Assembly (NCBI GenBank): GCA_030611185.1
Contig: JAUWQG010000007.1
Location: 1 to 21,978, forward strand
Length of the DNA: 21,978 nucleotides
Source of the DNA: Nitrososphaerota archaeon
GTDB lineage: Archaea; Thermoproteota; Nitrososphaeria; Nitrososphaerales; Nitrosopumilaceae
Direction of reading: 5' to 3'
Shown: positions 7,072-15,638 of the stretch, in pieces
Numbering within the stretch: position 1 is the first letter of the stretch
Layout of the letters: every line of letters starts with the position of its first letter
The notes under the pieces: generated by a model
What the model saw: the letters and a program-made list of their open reading frames with translations, nothing else
The model's database searches: none
Told to the model about the DNA's origin: nothing
Position numbers and translations under genes: made by a program

Positions 7072-7084
7072 TAATTAATGAAAA

Positions 7085-7093
7085 TTTATATAA
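7085..7093 (+). promoter_or_regulatory. TATA box of the symporter gene
   Basis: TTTATATAA at 22-30 nt before the ATG at 7115, a strong box A implying a transcript with almost no leader. Confidence 0.65.
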
Positions 7094-7114
7094 TTTTTTA
7101 AAATTAAAGAATCA

Positions 7115-8719
7115 ATGGTGGAAATGTCGGGCTTTGGAATCGCAGTAGCCGCCTTCATTATAATTACACTTGTAGTGGGAATTTTTGCAGGAAGACTAGT
7201 CAAGAATAGCGGTAAAAGATTGATTGTTGCCGGAAAAAGTTTGCCTTTAGCTATGGTTGGAACAATGCTTGCAGCTCAAGCAGTTGATGGAAATTCTTCA
7301 TTAGGCAATGTTGCACTGGTATTTGAATTTGGATTTTGGGCAGGTGCAGTTATTCCAATAGGTCTAGGATTATGTCTGCTAGTAACGGCAGCATTCTATG
7401 CTAAACCATTAAACAAAATGTCTATGATTACCTTACCTGATTACTATTTTAGAAGATTTGGAAATGGAGCAGAAGGAATTTCTGGCATTCTTATGATTAT
7501 TAGTTTTCTAGTTCTTGTTGCAGGTAATTTAGCTGCAAGCGGATTTATTTTAGAAGTGGTTTTTGGTATTGATTATTTCTGGGGAATTACAATTTCAGCA
7601 TTAGTAGTTGTAGCATATACAATTGCAGGAGGATTATTTGCATCAGCCTATACAAATTTGTTTCAGGTTTATCTTGCAATAGGTTCTTTCTGGGCAGGTT
7701 TCATCTTTTTCGCCGGAGGATTTTCAGATGTTCCTTGGGATGTCATTTACAATAACGCTCCGCCAGAATTTATGGATCTTTCAGGATTATACGATATTGC
7801 CAACGGCGCGTTAATCAATTGGGGAGCTATTCTTGCACTAGGATTAGGAGATATAGTTGCACTGGACTTTATGGAAAGAGTATTTTCTGCAAAGAGTCCG
7901 AAAACAGCTCAAAAAGGTGCATTGATGGGTGGTGCTCTTACCATGTTTACTGTAATACCCACTAGCATGCTAGGGATTGTAGCATTTTACTATCTTCCAG
8001 CAGATACAGCACCAGATTTGGCGTTACCACTACTATCTACAGAATTTATGCCCTTTGCAATTGGTGCATCTATACTGATGGGAGTTATTGGAGCCTCAAT
8101 GTCCACCGCTAGTGGCGGATTGTTAGCTATTTCCAGTGTAGTTTCTAGAAATATGATGCAGAGAATAATCCGACGTCGATGGTTGGGCAGACCAAATTGG
8201 ACTGATAGTAAACTACTCGTTGTAACCCGTATTACGATTATTCCAATGATGATAGCTGGAACGGCACTTGGTTACTTTGTTCCAGCTCCGGGAATTTATC
8301 TCATATTGGCATTTGACATAGTATTTGCAGGTGCATTTGCTCCACTTACTTTGGGTTTGTTCTGGAAGAAATCCAACATGCCCGCAGCTATAGCAGCTCT
8401 TGTTGTTGGTTCTGTTTTGAGATTGTCATTCTTCTTTATAATGCCAGAAGATATCACTGAATTTCCATATGCAGGATTAGATACAATGATACCCCCAATA
8501 GTTTCATTTACTGTATTTTTCATAGTAGCATTGGCAACACAAAGCAAGTATCCCGGCAAAGCAAGACATGACGTTAGAGACTATGTTCCACCAGAGGAAG
8601 ATGTTATTACAGGAGAAGATCTAAAACACTTCAAAGGAGGAAGTGAATCTATGTCAGGAGGTCTAAATTCTAACGCATCAGACCCTGATGATGATCTTTC
8701 AAGCAAGAATCCATTGTGA
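7115..8719 (+). CDS. Sodium:solute symporter, probable urea importer
   Basis: 534-residue integral membrane protein of the SSS family, with about 13 hydrophobic helices from residue 8 to about 490, then a polar acidic cytoplasmic tail (VRDYVPPEEDV... to the end). Family features include the unwound first helix region (AQAVDGNSSLGNVALVFEFG, 55-73) and the conserved GASMSTASGGLLAISSVVSRN (326-346), where SSS proteins place the second sodium site. Substrate cannot be read from motifs. Urea is inferred from the urease locus 5 kb away and the known pairing of DUR3-like SSS transporters with urease in ammonia-oxidising archaea. It starts at ATG after a strong TATA box and stands alone, 96 bp before the chaperonin gene in the same direction. 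Another small solute, such as an amino acid or polyamine, is possible. Confidence 0.85.
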   Translation: MVEMSGFGIAVAAFIIITLVVGIFAGRLVKNSGKRLIVAGKSLPLAMVGTMLAAQAVDGNSSLGNVALVFEFGFWAGAVIPIGLGLCLLVTAAFYAKPLNKMSMITLPDYYFRRFGNGAEGISGILMIISFLVLVAGNLAASGFILEVVFGIDYFWGITISALVVVAYTIAGGLFASAYTNLFQVYLAIGSFWAGFIFFAGGFSDVPWDVIYNNAPPEFMDLSGLYDIANGALINWGAILALGLGDIVALDFMERVFSAKSPKTAQKGALMGGALTMFTVIPTSMLGIVAFYYLPADTAPDLALPLLSTEFMPFAIGASILMGVIGASMSTASGGLLAISSVVSRNMMQRIIRRRWLGRPNWTDSKLLVVTRITIIPMMIAGTALGYFVPAPGIYLILAFDIVFAGAFAPLTLGLFWKKSNMPAAIAALVVGSVLRLSFFFIMPEDITEFPYAGLDTMIPPIVSFTVFFIVALATQSKYPGKARHDVRDYVPPEEDVITGEDLKHFKGGSESMSGGLNSNASDPDDDLSSKNPL

Positions 8720-8815
8720 CATTAGTTGAATCACTCAGAAATTTTTTATTATAATTTTTATTAAATTAGAATTTTAATACATATGTTTTAATATCTTATA
8801 TTCGATGACTAGTGA

Positions 8816-10507
8816 ATGAAATACCCTGAATTACTAAATCAAGATATTTCACGTGTTGGATTACAAGAGTCACAACAAACCAATATACTTTCAAGTATAC
8901 TTGTTACAGAAATAGTAAAAACGTCTCTTGGTCCTCGAGGTATGGAAAAAATGTACATAGACATACTTGGAGAAGAAACATTAACAAATCATGGTGGTGC
9001 ATTTTTGAGAAAAGTTGATGTTATTCAACCTGCAGCCAAGTCTGTCGTTGATGCTGTAAACACAGTTGATACTCATGTTGGAGATGGCACAACATCTACA
9101 GCTATTTTGATGGGTAGTTTACTAAAAAATGCTGAAGAACTTTTAAACACTGGACTTCCAGTTGCTACAATTACAAGAGGTTATGAAAAAAGTCTAGACT
9201 ATGCTTTAGAAATTTTAGATGAAATCAAGATAAAATCTGACCTAAGAGATAAAAAAACGATGAGGCAATTACTACATACCTGCCTTGAAGGAAAAGCTAT
9301 TTTTGATTTACACGAAGAAAATTCAAAGTTTGTAGATACCTTACTTGAGGCAGTATGTGATATTGCTAACTTTAGTCATGGAAAGATAGATGTTGACGAT
9401 ATTAAAATTGAGGAGAAAATAGGAAATGTATCTGATATTCAATTGATCAAAGGTACAGTAATTGATAAAACAATAGATAGTTCTGAGATGCCCAGAACTA
9501 TCAAAAATGCAAAGATTTTGTTAATTAATGAATCATTAGAAACAATGAGGGCAAAAACAGATGCCGAAATTGAAATTAATTCACCAGAACAAATGAGTCA
9601 ATTCTATAACCAAGAAAATATTGACTTACTCAAACTTGTAAAAAGTATTGTAGATTCCGGAGCTAATGTGGTAATATCAAGAAAAGGAGTAAATGAGTTT
9701 GTTCAAGAAGCTCTTGCAAAAAAAGGAATTATATCAATGCGCAGAGTAAAGTACAATGATTTATGGTGGGTAGAAAAAGCCACTGGTGGCAAAACATGCA
9801 AGGATATTGAGAAAATATCTAGTGAGGAATTAGGTTTTGCAAAAAGAGTTTATGAGAAATCCATAGGTGGAGATAAAATGGTTTTTGTAGAAGGTGGTGA
9901 TAATCCAAAATCTGTAACTTTGTTACTGAGAGCAAACACAAAACGACTTCTTGATGAATTTCACAGAAATGCTCTGAATGCATTTTATGTATTGAGAAAT
10001 TTTATTGAAAATCCCTTCATAATACATGGTGCAGGCTCTGTTGAATGGATTGTAGCCCAAAAAATTAGGCATAAAGCTGGGCTTGTCGAAGGGAAGGAAC
10101 AAATTGCAATAGAGAAATTTGCAGATGCTTTAGAACAAATACCTCTGACTTTGGCCAGAAATTCAGGGATGAATGTTTTAGATACATTAACACAATTGCG
10201 AACTAAATTTTCAGATTCAAGTGATAAAATGAAATGGTATGGGATAGATTCCAGTAGGAGAAAAGTTTCAGACATGTCTTCATCAGAAATTATAGAAACA
10301 GTAGTTGTAAAACAACAAATCCTCAAAACTGCAGTTGAAACAACTAATATGATACTAAATGTGGATGACGTGTTCATGAAGGATTTAATCGACAACACAC
10401 ATTGTCATATTGACGGAACAGTTCATGCCCATTATGATGGGGGAAAAACTCACAATCACTTTGAGCAAGAAGGACTTGAACAAAGACAAATGCATCACTA
10501 TTACTAA
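8816..10507 (+). CDS. Divergent thermosome-like group II chaperonin with His-rich tail
   Basis: 563 residues covering equatorial, intermediate and apical domains of a group II chaperonin, which folds proteins in an ATP-driven ring in the cytoplasm. Recognisable: SLGPRGMEKM (37-46), GDGTT (89-93, retained phosphate-site Asp) and GAGSVEW (405-411, usually GGGAxE). Two ATPase positions differ. The NDGAT aspartate (GroEL Asp52 equivalent) is His59 in TNHGG, and the aspartate of the helix before GGGA (GroEL Asp398 equivalent) aligns with Asn388. Instead of a Gly/Met-rich end, the tail (about 527-563) has eight histidines and a cysteine: HCH 529-531, HAH 537-539, HNH 546-548, HH 560-561. This resembles metal-binding tails. 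It lies between the urea symporter and urease. It is probably a specialised paralogue; the main thermosome should be elsewhere. A box A-like TTTTAATAT precedes the ATG. Confidence 0.85.
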   Translation: MKYPELLNQDISRVGLQESQQTNILSSILVTEIVKTSLGPRGMEKMYIDILGEETLTNHGGAFLRKVDVIQPAAKSVVDAVNTVDTHVGDGTTSTAILMGSLLKNAEELLNTGLPVATITRGYEKSLDYALEILDEIKIKSDLRDKKTMRQLLHTCLEGKAIFDLHEENSKFVDTLLEAVCDIANFSHGKIDVDDIKIEEKIGNVSDIQLIKGTVIDKTIDSSEMPRTIKNAKILLINESLETMRAKTDAEIEINSPEQMSQFYNQENIDLLKLVKSIVDSGANVVISRKGVNEFVQEALAKKGIISMRRVKYNDLWWVEKATGGKTCKDIEKISSEELGFAKRVYEKSIGGDKMVFVEGGDNPKSVTLLLRANTKRLLDEFHRNALNAFYVLRNFIENPFIIHGAGSVEWIVAQKIRHKAGLVEGKEQIAIEKFADALEQIPLTLARNSGMNVLDTLTQLRTKFSDSSDKMKWYGIDSSRRKVSDMSSSEIIETVVVKQQILKTAVETTNMILNVDDVFMKDLIDNTHCHIDGTVHAHYDGGKTHNHFEQEGLEQRQMHHYY

Positions 10508-10602
10508 CTCATTGAAAGTAACATACAAAGAATTTTTTCTTGATGCTATTTTTTATGCAATGTCATGGTAATGTATTTGTAAAAATCAAAACATCCACAA
10601 AC

Positions 10603-11034
10603 TTACTTTAAAGTAAGAATTGGGCAATCAATATTTTTGTATATTTTATTTACAATATCTTTGTGTTCATGCAAAGTTATATCTGATGGAGGGGTAAAAT
10701 CTGGAATAAAAAGATCAAATTCATTCTTGTTTACAAAGGTAGAGACATGTTCTGATAATGATTCTACGAAGACACTTTCTGTTTTTATTGAAATATTGTG
10801 AAGTTTTGCAATTTTTTCAGTTTCATCAAATGCCGTCTGTATTTTTTTGGTTAACTGCTCCTTTTTTTTCTTTTCTGATTTTGTATGGAACAAAGCAAAA
10901 GTAGGAAGTTCTTCATGAATACATTTGAGAGAAACAATATTTGAATCAAATTTCTTTGCTATTTCAATAGCATTTTCAAAAACATGTTCATTATTTTCTG
11001 GAACAAATGAACAAATAAGAATATTTTTGAACAT
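10603..11034 (-). CDS. Universal stress protein-like, lacks ATP-binding motif
   Basis: 143 residues with the Usp start (MFKNILICSFVPENNEHVFENAIEIAKKFDSNIVSLK shape, a strand-helix-strand) and the closing strand (CPILTLK). The nucleotide motif G-x2-G-x9-G-S/T is missing: the equivalent region reads DFTPPSDITLHEHKD, so it belongs to the non-ATP-binding Usp type. The middle is lysine-rich. It converges on the chaperonin gene (95 bp between stops) and follows the small anchored protein at 11131-11316 on the same strand after 96 bp. It starts with ATG. Role unknown; Usp proteins of this type usually act through dimerisation. Confidence 0.72.
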   Translation of the reverse strand: MFKNILICSFVPENNEHVFENAIEIAKKFDSNIVSLKCIHEELPTFALFHTKSEKKKKEQLTKKIQTAFDETEKIAKLHNISIKTESVFVESLSEHVSTFVNKNEFDLFIPDFTPPSDITLHEHKDIVNKIYKNIDCPILTLK

Positions 11035-11130
11035 GTTATGGCTACTAAACTATACAAAAAGTGTATTTAAAATTAGTTCTATTTAGTATGTTTTTAGTTA
11101 ACCATTACCCAATTAGGAATTACAAATTTA

Positions 11131-11316
11131 TCAGGGAATGGGATTTAGTGAATTTGTTATTTCTTGTTCGATTTCCCCATCTTTTTCATTGGTAATTTGA
11201 TTTTTGTCATCAAAATCAACAGATTTTTCTGATTCATCTGAAGAATCAATGCCAAAATAGAAAATCAAATTAATAGCAATAAACATTATTGCAATTAAAA
11301 TTAACCTACTCTTCAT
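11131..11316 (-). CDS. Small membrane-anchored acidic protein (61 aa)
   Basis: 61 residues: MKSR, then a hydrophobic helix (LILIAIMFIAINLIFYFGI, about 5-23), then a strongly acidic polar tail rich in Asp, Glu and Ser. It is either a single-pass anchor with the tail outside or an uncleaved signal anchor. No cysteine follows the helix, so it is not a lipoprotein. No family is recognised. It could be cotranscribed with the stress protein 96 bp downstream. Confidence is limited by size. Confidence 0.5.
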   Translation of the reverse strand: MKSRLILIAIMFIAINLIFYFGIDSSDESEKSVDFDDKNQITNEKDGEIEQEITNSLNPIP

Positions 11317-11430
11317 AGTAAGTTTTTTTCCTTGATCTGGTTTGTGAGACGTATTGTAAATTCTAACCTCTTATTTTTATCTATATCTAAAACAAATATC
11401 TCTGCAAAGATTTAAAATCAAACTTGGTTT

Positions 11431-11670
11431 ATGAAAACGAATTTGAACGAAATAATAAAAAAAGAGTATGATGAAATCTTTAATTTTATAGAGAATAGTT
11501 TTCCTGATTGGGAGAGATTAGAAACAGAAGGTCAGACTAAAATTAAAACTAATCAAGAAAAGCTAGCATTTACTTCTATAGAAAAAATTTTAAAAAAATT
11601 TAATCTGAGAATTACTGATATTTCTATGTCTACTTATTATGGCATTGTTTTCGGAATAGAAAAACTATAA
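11431..11670 (+). CDS. Small hypothetical protein (79 aa)
   Basis: 79 residues, mixed charge, soluble. It has an N-terminal amphipathic helix (NEIIKKEYDEIFNFIENSF), a lysine-rich middle and a C-terminal strand-like end (TDISMSTYYGIVFGIEKL). I do not recognise it. The ATG has an upstream A/T-rich box (GATTTAAAATC) rather close to the start, so the transcription start is uncertain. It diverges from the anchored 61-residue protein across 114 bp. Confidence 0.5.
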   Translation: MKTNLNEIIKKEYDEIFNFIENSFPDWERLETEGQTKIKTNQEKLAFTSIEKILKKFNLRITDISMSTYYGIVFGIEKL

Positions 11671-11812
11671 TCAAATTAGACTTTAAATTTGGTTTTGAAG
11701 CAAATGGTTTAAGCTAACTTTAGTTATCAAAGAAAATCAAAAAAATAATTTTGTTTTAGCAGGCATTTTTTCATAAATCATACTTTAATATCCTGTTTAC
11801 TCATGAAATTTT

Positions 11813-12178
11813 ATGGATTATGACAAAATGTGCAAAAGTATTCTTGAGTCAGATTCAAAAATTCGATTTGTTGGAGTAGTAAGTACCTCAGGAATTCTAG
11901 TCAATGATATGAATCGGGAAGGATTAGAACAATATTTGTCCACTGAAGAATTGAAAATGTCTATTCATTATTCAAAGATGGAATGGGAAAAGTCAAAAAA
12001 TCTCTCTCATAAAATTGGAAATGAGGCAGCTTCCGTTGTAGAATATGACAAAGTTACTCTAATCAGCATTCCATTAAACAATCACGACTTATTTGTAGCT
12101 AGTATGGAACCCAAGGAAGATTATTTTAAAATGATTTTAAAAATGAAATCAATAATACAAAATTTAACTTTAGATTAG
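11813..12178 (+). CDS. Thaumarchaeal DUF6659-like protein
   Basis: 121 residues. The start (YDKMCKSILESDSKIRFVGVVSTSGILV) followed by a helix, a strand (TLISIPLNNHDLFVASM) and a final helix resembles a small profilin/roadblock-like domain common in many copies in ammonia-oxidising archaea, which I recall as DUF6659. That name is from memory and unchecked. In this layout such domains often act as sensors or protein-interaction modules, but no ligand residues can be named. ATG start with TACTTTAATATCC about 20-32 nt upstream as box A. It stands alone between unrelated genes. Confidence 0.65.
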   Translation: MDYDKMCKSILESDSKIRFVGVVSTSGILVNDMNREGLEQYLSTEELKMSIHYSKMEWEKSKNLSHKIGNEAASVVEYDKVTLISIPLNNHDLFVASMEPKEDYFKMILKMKSIIQNLTLD

Positions 12179-12258
12179 ATTAACAAATTTTATTTGAATT
12201 TGTTTCTTGTTATTTTCCATTAATCATTATACTATTTTTTTTGTTGATGGCGGAGGGA

Positions 12259-12266
12259 TTTTATAT
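12259..12266 (+). promoter_or_regulatory. TATA box of deoxyhypusine synthase
   Basis: TTTTATAT lies 21-28 nt before the GTG at 12287. This supports a leaderless transcript that starts at the GTG. Confidence 0.55.
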
Positions 12267-12286
12267 CCATCAGCAACAAAAAATTT

Positions 12287-13228
12287 GTGATAAAGCCAGG
12301 ACGTCCAGTTAAAGATATTGAGATAGATTCAAACACATCGATAGAAAAAATTTTTGACGAGTTATCTCAATCAGGAGGATTTGAATCAGTAAATCTTTCT
12401 GAAGGGTTAGAAATCTTAGAAAAAATGATTTCAGATGATCAATGCCTAAAATTTGTCTCATTTGTGGCAGCTTTGGTATCAACTGGGACTAGAGGAATCA
12501 TCAAGAATATGATTAAAGACAAGTGGTTTGATGTTGCTATGACAACTTGTGGTGCATTAGATCATGACATTGCAAGACACTTTTCACATTACAAAGAAGG
12601 CTCTTTCACAATGGATGATAAAGAATTGGCAGACCAAAACATTCACAGACTAGGCAATGTTTTAGTTCCTATGGATAGCTATGGTCCATTAATTGAAGAA
12701 AAAATGCAGTCCTTTTTAGAAGAGGAATATCAAAACGGAAAAAAAGAAATGACTACTGTAGATATTACTAAAATGATTGGAAAGCATTTAGGTGAAGATT
12801 CTTTTCTTTTCTGGGCCAACAAAAATGATATTCCAATTATAGTCCCAGGAATCATGGATGGAGCTGTTGGAAGCCAAATCTGGATGTTTTCACAAAAACA
12901 TAGTGATTTCAAACTTAACATGCTAGGTGATGCAGAACTTCTTTCTGGATTAGTTTTCAAAGCTAAGAAATCTGGAGCATTTATGATTGGGGGGGGAATT
13001 TCAAAGCACCACACATTATGGTGGAATCAATATAGAGATGGGCTAGACTACGCATTTTATATTACAACTGCTCAAGAGTTTGATGGAAGTCTTAGTGGAG
13101 CATTAGTTAAAGAAGCAATTTCTTGGGGAAAAGTAACACAAGAAGCAAAACAAGCAACACTTCATGCTGAGGTAACAACAATATTGCCATTTATCTATGC
13201 TGCACTTGTTTCAAAACTAAAAAAATAA
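12287..13228 (+). CDS. dys: Deoxyhypusine synthase
   Basis: 313-residue cytoplasmic enzyme that moves the aminobutyl group of spermidine to a lysine of initiation factor aIF5A, using NAD. Visible signatures: SFVAALVSTGTRG (58-70, NAD and substrate site), GALDHD (89-94), and the active-site block GGGISKHH (235-242), in which Lys240 corresponds to the catalytic lysine of human DHS, followed by DYAFYITTAQEFDGSLSGA. Length fits the family. The start is GTG, chosen because box A lies 21-28 nt upstream and no in-frame ATG is suitable. A run of eight G at about 12989-12996 encodes the Gly-Gly-Gly motif without breaking the frame. The need for spermidine links it loosely to agmatine metabolism, but the operon context does not. 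It converges on ureD. Confidence 0.95.
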   Translation: MIKPGRPVKDIEIDSNTSIEKIFDELSQSGGFESVNLSEGLEILEKMISDDQCLKFVSFVAALVSTGTRGIIKNMIKDKWFDVAMTTCGALDHDIARHFSHYKEGSFTMDDKELADQNIHRLGNVLVPMDSYGPLIEEKMQSFLEEEYQNGKKEMTTVDITKMIGKHLGEDSFLFWANKNDIPIIVPGIMDGAVGSQIWMFSQKHSDFKLNMLGDAELLSGLVFKAKKSGAFMIGGGISKHHTLWWNQYRDGLDYAFYITTAQEFDGSLSGALVKEAISWGKVTQEAKQATLHAEVTTILPFIYAALVSKLKK

Positions 13229-13335
13229 TTTAAGAAACACGACTGTTTTGTAAAATTAAAAATTATTTTCAGCAGTACCCAAAAAACTATTTGATAATCA
13301 CATCTTTAGATTACCTCTAACTGATCAGACTGATT

Positions 13336-14259
13336 TTAATTTTTTCTTATTTTAGAAAACGTGCTTCCAAGACATTTTTTTCTACATATTTCGAGAGTCT
13401 TAAAAACCAAATTACTAACATCTTCTGTTTTATTTCCTAATATCCTAAGAATTATTCCTGATTCATCAGGAAGAATTGATGTTCCAGCTGAAATGGTATC
13501 AGTTTTTATTATTTTTTCATTTATTGTCATTTCCAGTTCTTCCACATTTTCCTTTTTAGTGAGAATAAAGACCGTTCCTACTGTTTGATATTCTCCTATT
13601 ACTCCAAAATTTTGCAGTTGTTGTTTTTTTGGTTCTATCTTTAAATTTTCTAAAAATCTAATTTTGTTATTTTGATTTTTACAACTAGTTCTCATATAAC
13701 AAATATCATAATCAAAAGATTCCCCCATGGCTACTCTTCCCGGAGTTAATATTTCAGAATAAATCAAATTAGAATTCTCATTAACATTAAGGTTAACCTT
13801 TTGATAATATTTGGAGTCTTTGTAAGGAATAATTTGATCTGGAATGTATTCTAGATAGCAATCCTCGTCAACAGTAATGTTTACAATTTGAGATGCATAG
13901 TTTGATTCCATACCGTAAACTCGAGTGGCGCCTTGAGTTGTAAAGTGAGCAAGCGCATTGTTTTTCAGTGAAATATCTATTTTGTGTCTGTCGCCTTGTA
14001 AAATTCCTCCAGCTGAAGACATGACATAAAGATAAGCCATATTTGGCAATGAATTTTCAGGGTATAATGCTCGCTGAAGAAGTAATGGATCTTGAGAATA
14101 CTGCTTTGAAATAATTGTCTTACCATCTGAATTGGCTTCAAGTTCTAAATCGAGAATACCATTTTGTCCACTTGTTTTATTCGGATTTGTTTTTTTGGTA
14201 TCAAAAATCTGAACTTCTTTTGGTGCATCATCTGATGTATTTTGTAGATATTTACTCAA
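13336..14259 (-). CDS. ureD: Urease accessory protein UreD
   Basis: 307 residues. UreD is the scaffold that binds the urease apoprotein and, with UreF and UreG, forms the nickel-insertion complex. Seen: SSAGGILQGDR (near 80-91), the family's best conserved block, with ALAHFTTQGATRVY after it, then the strand-rich body (YLEYIPDQIIPYKDSKYYQ, about 136-154). It is the last gene of ureEFGD. The start is TTG, three bases after the UreG stop, with GGTG inside the end of ureG as a likely ribosome-binding site, so it is translationally coupled. The C-terminus is lysine-rich. It is among the more divergent genes of the locus, as UreD usually is. Confidence 0.92.
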   Translation of the reverse strand: MSKYLQNTSDDAPKEVQIFDTKKTNPNKTSGQNGILDLELEANSDGKTIISKQYSQDPLLLQRALYPENSLPNMAYLYVMSSAGGILQGDRHKIDISLKNNALAHFTTQGATRVYGMESNYASQIVNITVDEDCYLEYIPDQIIPYKDSKYYQKVNLNVNENSNLIYSEILTPGRVAMGESFDYDICYMRTSCKNQNNKIRFLENLKIEPKKQQLQNFGVIGEYQTVGTVFILTKKENVEELEMTINEKIIKTDTISAGTSILPDESGIILRILGNKTEDVSNLVFKTLEICRKKCLGSTFSKIRKN

Positions 14260-14262
14260 CAG

Positions 14263-14919
14263 CTACACCATTTGAGATTTTGCTGATTTAGGAACAGAAT
14301 CGAATAAAACATCATGAATTATGTGTTCGGTGACTTTTTTTATTCCCTCATCTGTTTTACAGTTGATAAATTCAAATGGTTTTTCATTACGGATTATTTT
14401 GGCATCTCTTTGCATAATTTCAAGATCTGCTCCGACCATACTTGCAAGATCAATTTTATTTATTAATAAAAGGTCACAACTCACGATTCCCAGTCCTCCC
14501 TTTCTTGGATACTTATCTCCTCCAGCAACATCAATAATGTAAATAAAATAATCTGCCAGTATGGGGCTGAAGGTAGTAGTAACGTTGTCCCCTCCACTCT
14601 CAATAATAATAAGATCAAGTTCGGAATGTTTTGATTCCATTTCTTCTATAACTGAGAGATTCATTGATGGATCTTCTCTAATTGCAGTGTGTGGACATCC
14701 CCCTGTAGCAATCCCTATAACTAAATTTTCGGGCAGCAATCCTTTTTTTGTTGCCAAATTTGTTCGCATTCTATCTGCATCTTCTTTAGAAATTACATCG
14801 TTTGAAATTATACTTACGCTATATCCTTCTTTAGCCAACATTGGAACCATTCGTTCAATAAGCATACTTTTGCCAGAACCTACCGGTCCACCTATACCAA
14901 TTCTAGGAATATGAGTCAT
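14263..14919 (-). CDS. ureG: Urease accessory GTPase UreG
   Basis: 218-residue SIMIBI-class GTPase that carries nickel and drives its insertion into urease by GTP hydrolysis. Motifs: P-loop GGPVGSGKS (10-18), the nickel-binding CPH (75-77, in ATGGCPHT), ESGGDN (107-112) and the guanine specificity motif NKID (154-157). Unlike many bacterial UreG proteins it has no His-rich N-terminal extension; metal supply may rely on UreE and on the His-rich proteins elsewhere in the window. ATG start, 17 nt after ureF. By analogy with HypB-type factors serving Ni-dependent guanidine hydrolases, it could also serve the ureohydrolase at 3209-4324; this is speculation. Confidence 0.97.
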   Translation of the reverse strand: MTHIPRIGIGGPVGSGKSMLIERMVPMLAKEGYSVSIISNDVISKEDADRMRTNLATKKGLLPENLVIGIATGGCPHTAIREDPSMNLSVIEEMESKHSELDLIIIESGGDNVTTTFSPILADYFIYIIDVAGGDKYPRKGGLGIVSCDLLLINKIDLASMVGADLEIMQRDAKIIRNEKPFEFINCKTDEGIKKVTEHIIHDVLFDSVPKSAKSQMV

Positions 14920-14936
14920 GATAAAAATTCTGATTT

Positions 14937-15638
14937 TTATGTAATAAACATTTTAGAATCCATTTTTTCATGAGACATTTGAACAATATCTATCTGAGGT
15001 GCAAATTGCCACATTTCAGATAATGATTTATTTGAATATTCTTTAACAGTTTGGCTGATTACAGGTTTCAATTCATGAATAATTTTTTGGCCTTCCAAAT
15101 GCTGAATTAATCCTAATCGTAACGCTGCACCTGTCATCATTACAATAAAACCATACAAAAACATAATCATACTTTTTTCTTTTTTAATTTGCAAGGCATT
15201 ACAACAAATTGCAAAGGCTATGGGAAAAACACCATGTACTTTATTTTTTATCAAGCTTTCTTGATATTGACTCAAAATTTCATCATTTTTTATAAATTCG
15301 CACACGCATTTGACTAACTGAACACCTGATCTTACTGATGCATCTCTATTCTCTTTAATTGATTTTGTAGAAAACAGGACTTGGTCTGTTCTAATAACCT
15401 CATCAAAATTGCCTTTATCAATCTCATCAAAAGTATTTGAAAGTGCAACACAATCAGATGGCCCTATCTGTTGGGTGATATTAACTCGTATAATCTCAGC
15501 CAAGTCAGAGGCATTTCTAATTTTTTTCTCAGTAAATAGAAATTCTAATCCATTTGAAGCAGCAAATATTCCAGTAGGAAAAAATGAATCAGATAGTTGT
15601 AATTCTCCTAATTCTTTCTCAATTTCTTCAATGTCCAT
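14937..15638 (-). CDS. ureF: Urease accessory protein UreF
   Basis: 233-residue all-helical protein that bridges UreD and UreG and acts as a checkpoint on GTP hydrolysis during nickel insertion. Seen: LQLSDSFFPTGIFAASNGLEFL (near 13-34), the family signature, in which bacterial LxxSxxFPxGxFxxSxGLE is clear; GVFPIAFAICCNAL (136-149); and the hydrophobic helix GFIVMMTGAALRLG (162-175). ATG start overlapping the end of ureE by 11 nt in another frame, so translation is probably coupled. Normal length. Confidence 0.93.
   Translation of the reverse strand: MDIEEIEKELGELQLSDSFFPTGIFAASNGLEFLFTEKKIRNASDLAEIIRVNITQQIGPSDCVALSNTFDEIDKGNFDEVIRTDQVLFSTKSIKENRDASVRSGVQLVKCVCEFIKNDEILSQYQESLIKNKVHGVFPIAFAICCNALQIKKEKSMIMFLYGFIVMMTGAALRLGLIQHLEGQKIIHELKPVISQTVKEYSNKSLSEMWQFAPQIDIVQMSHEKMDSKMFIT

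Larger units (their letters stand above)
6777..7114. other. 338-bp AT-rich intergenic region before the symporter
   Basis: I find no convincing protein or RNA gene here. The left end holds the promoter of the leftward small membrane protein. The right end holds the symporter promoter and the repeats listed separately. The middle is very AT-rich with many short A and T runs and could be a regulatory or bendable region. Confidence 0.5.

Noticed and set aside
12989..12996. Run of eight G in deoxyhypusine synthase as a frameshift or slippage site
   Set aside because: The frame is continuous, and the run encodes the conserved Gly-Gly-Gly before the catalytic lysine.
15628..15638. ureE/ureF overlap as a possible frameshift error
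   Set aside because: Both proteins have complete family ends; an 11-nt overlap is normal translational coupling.
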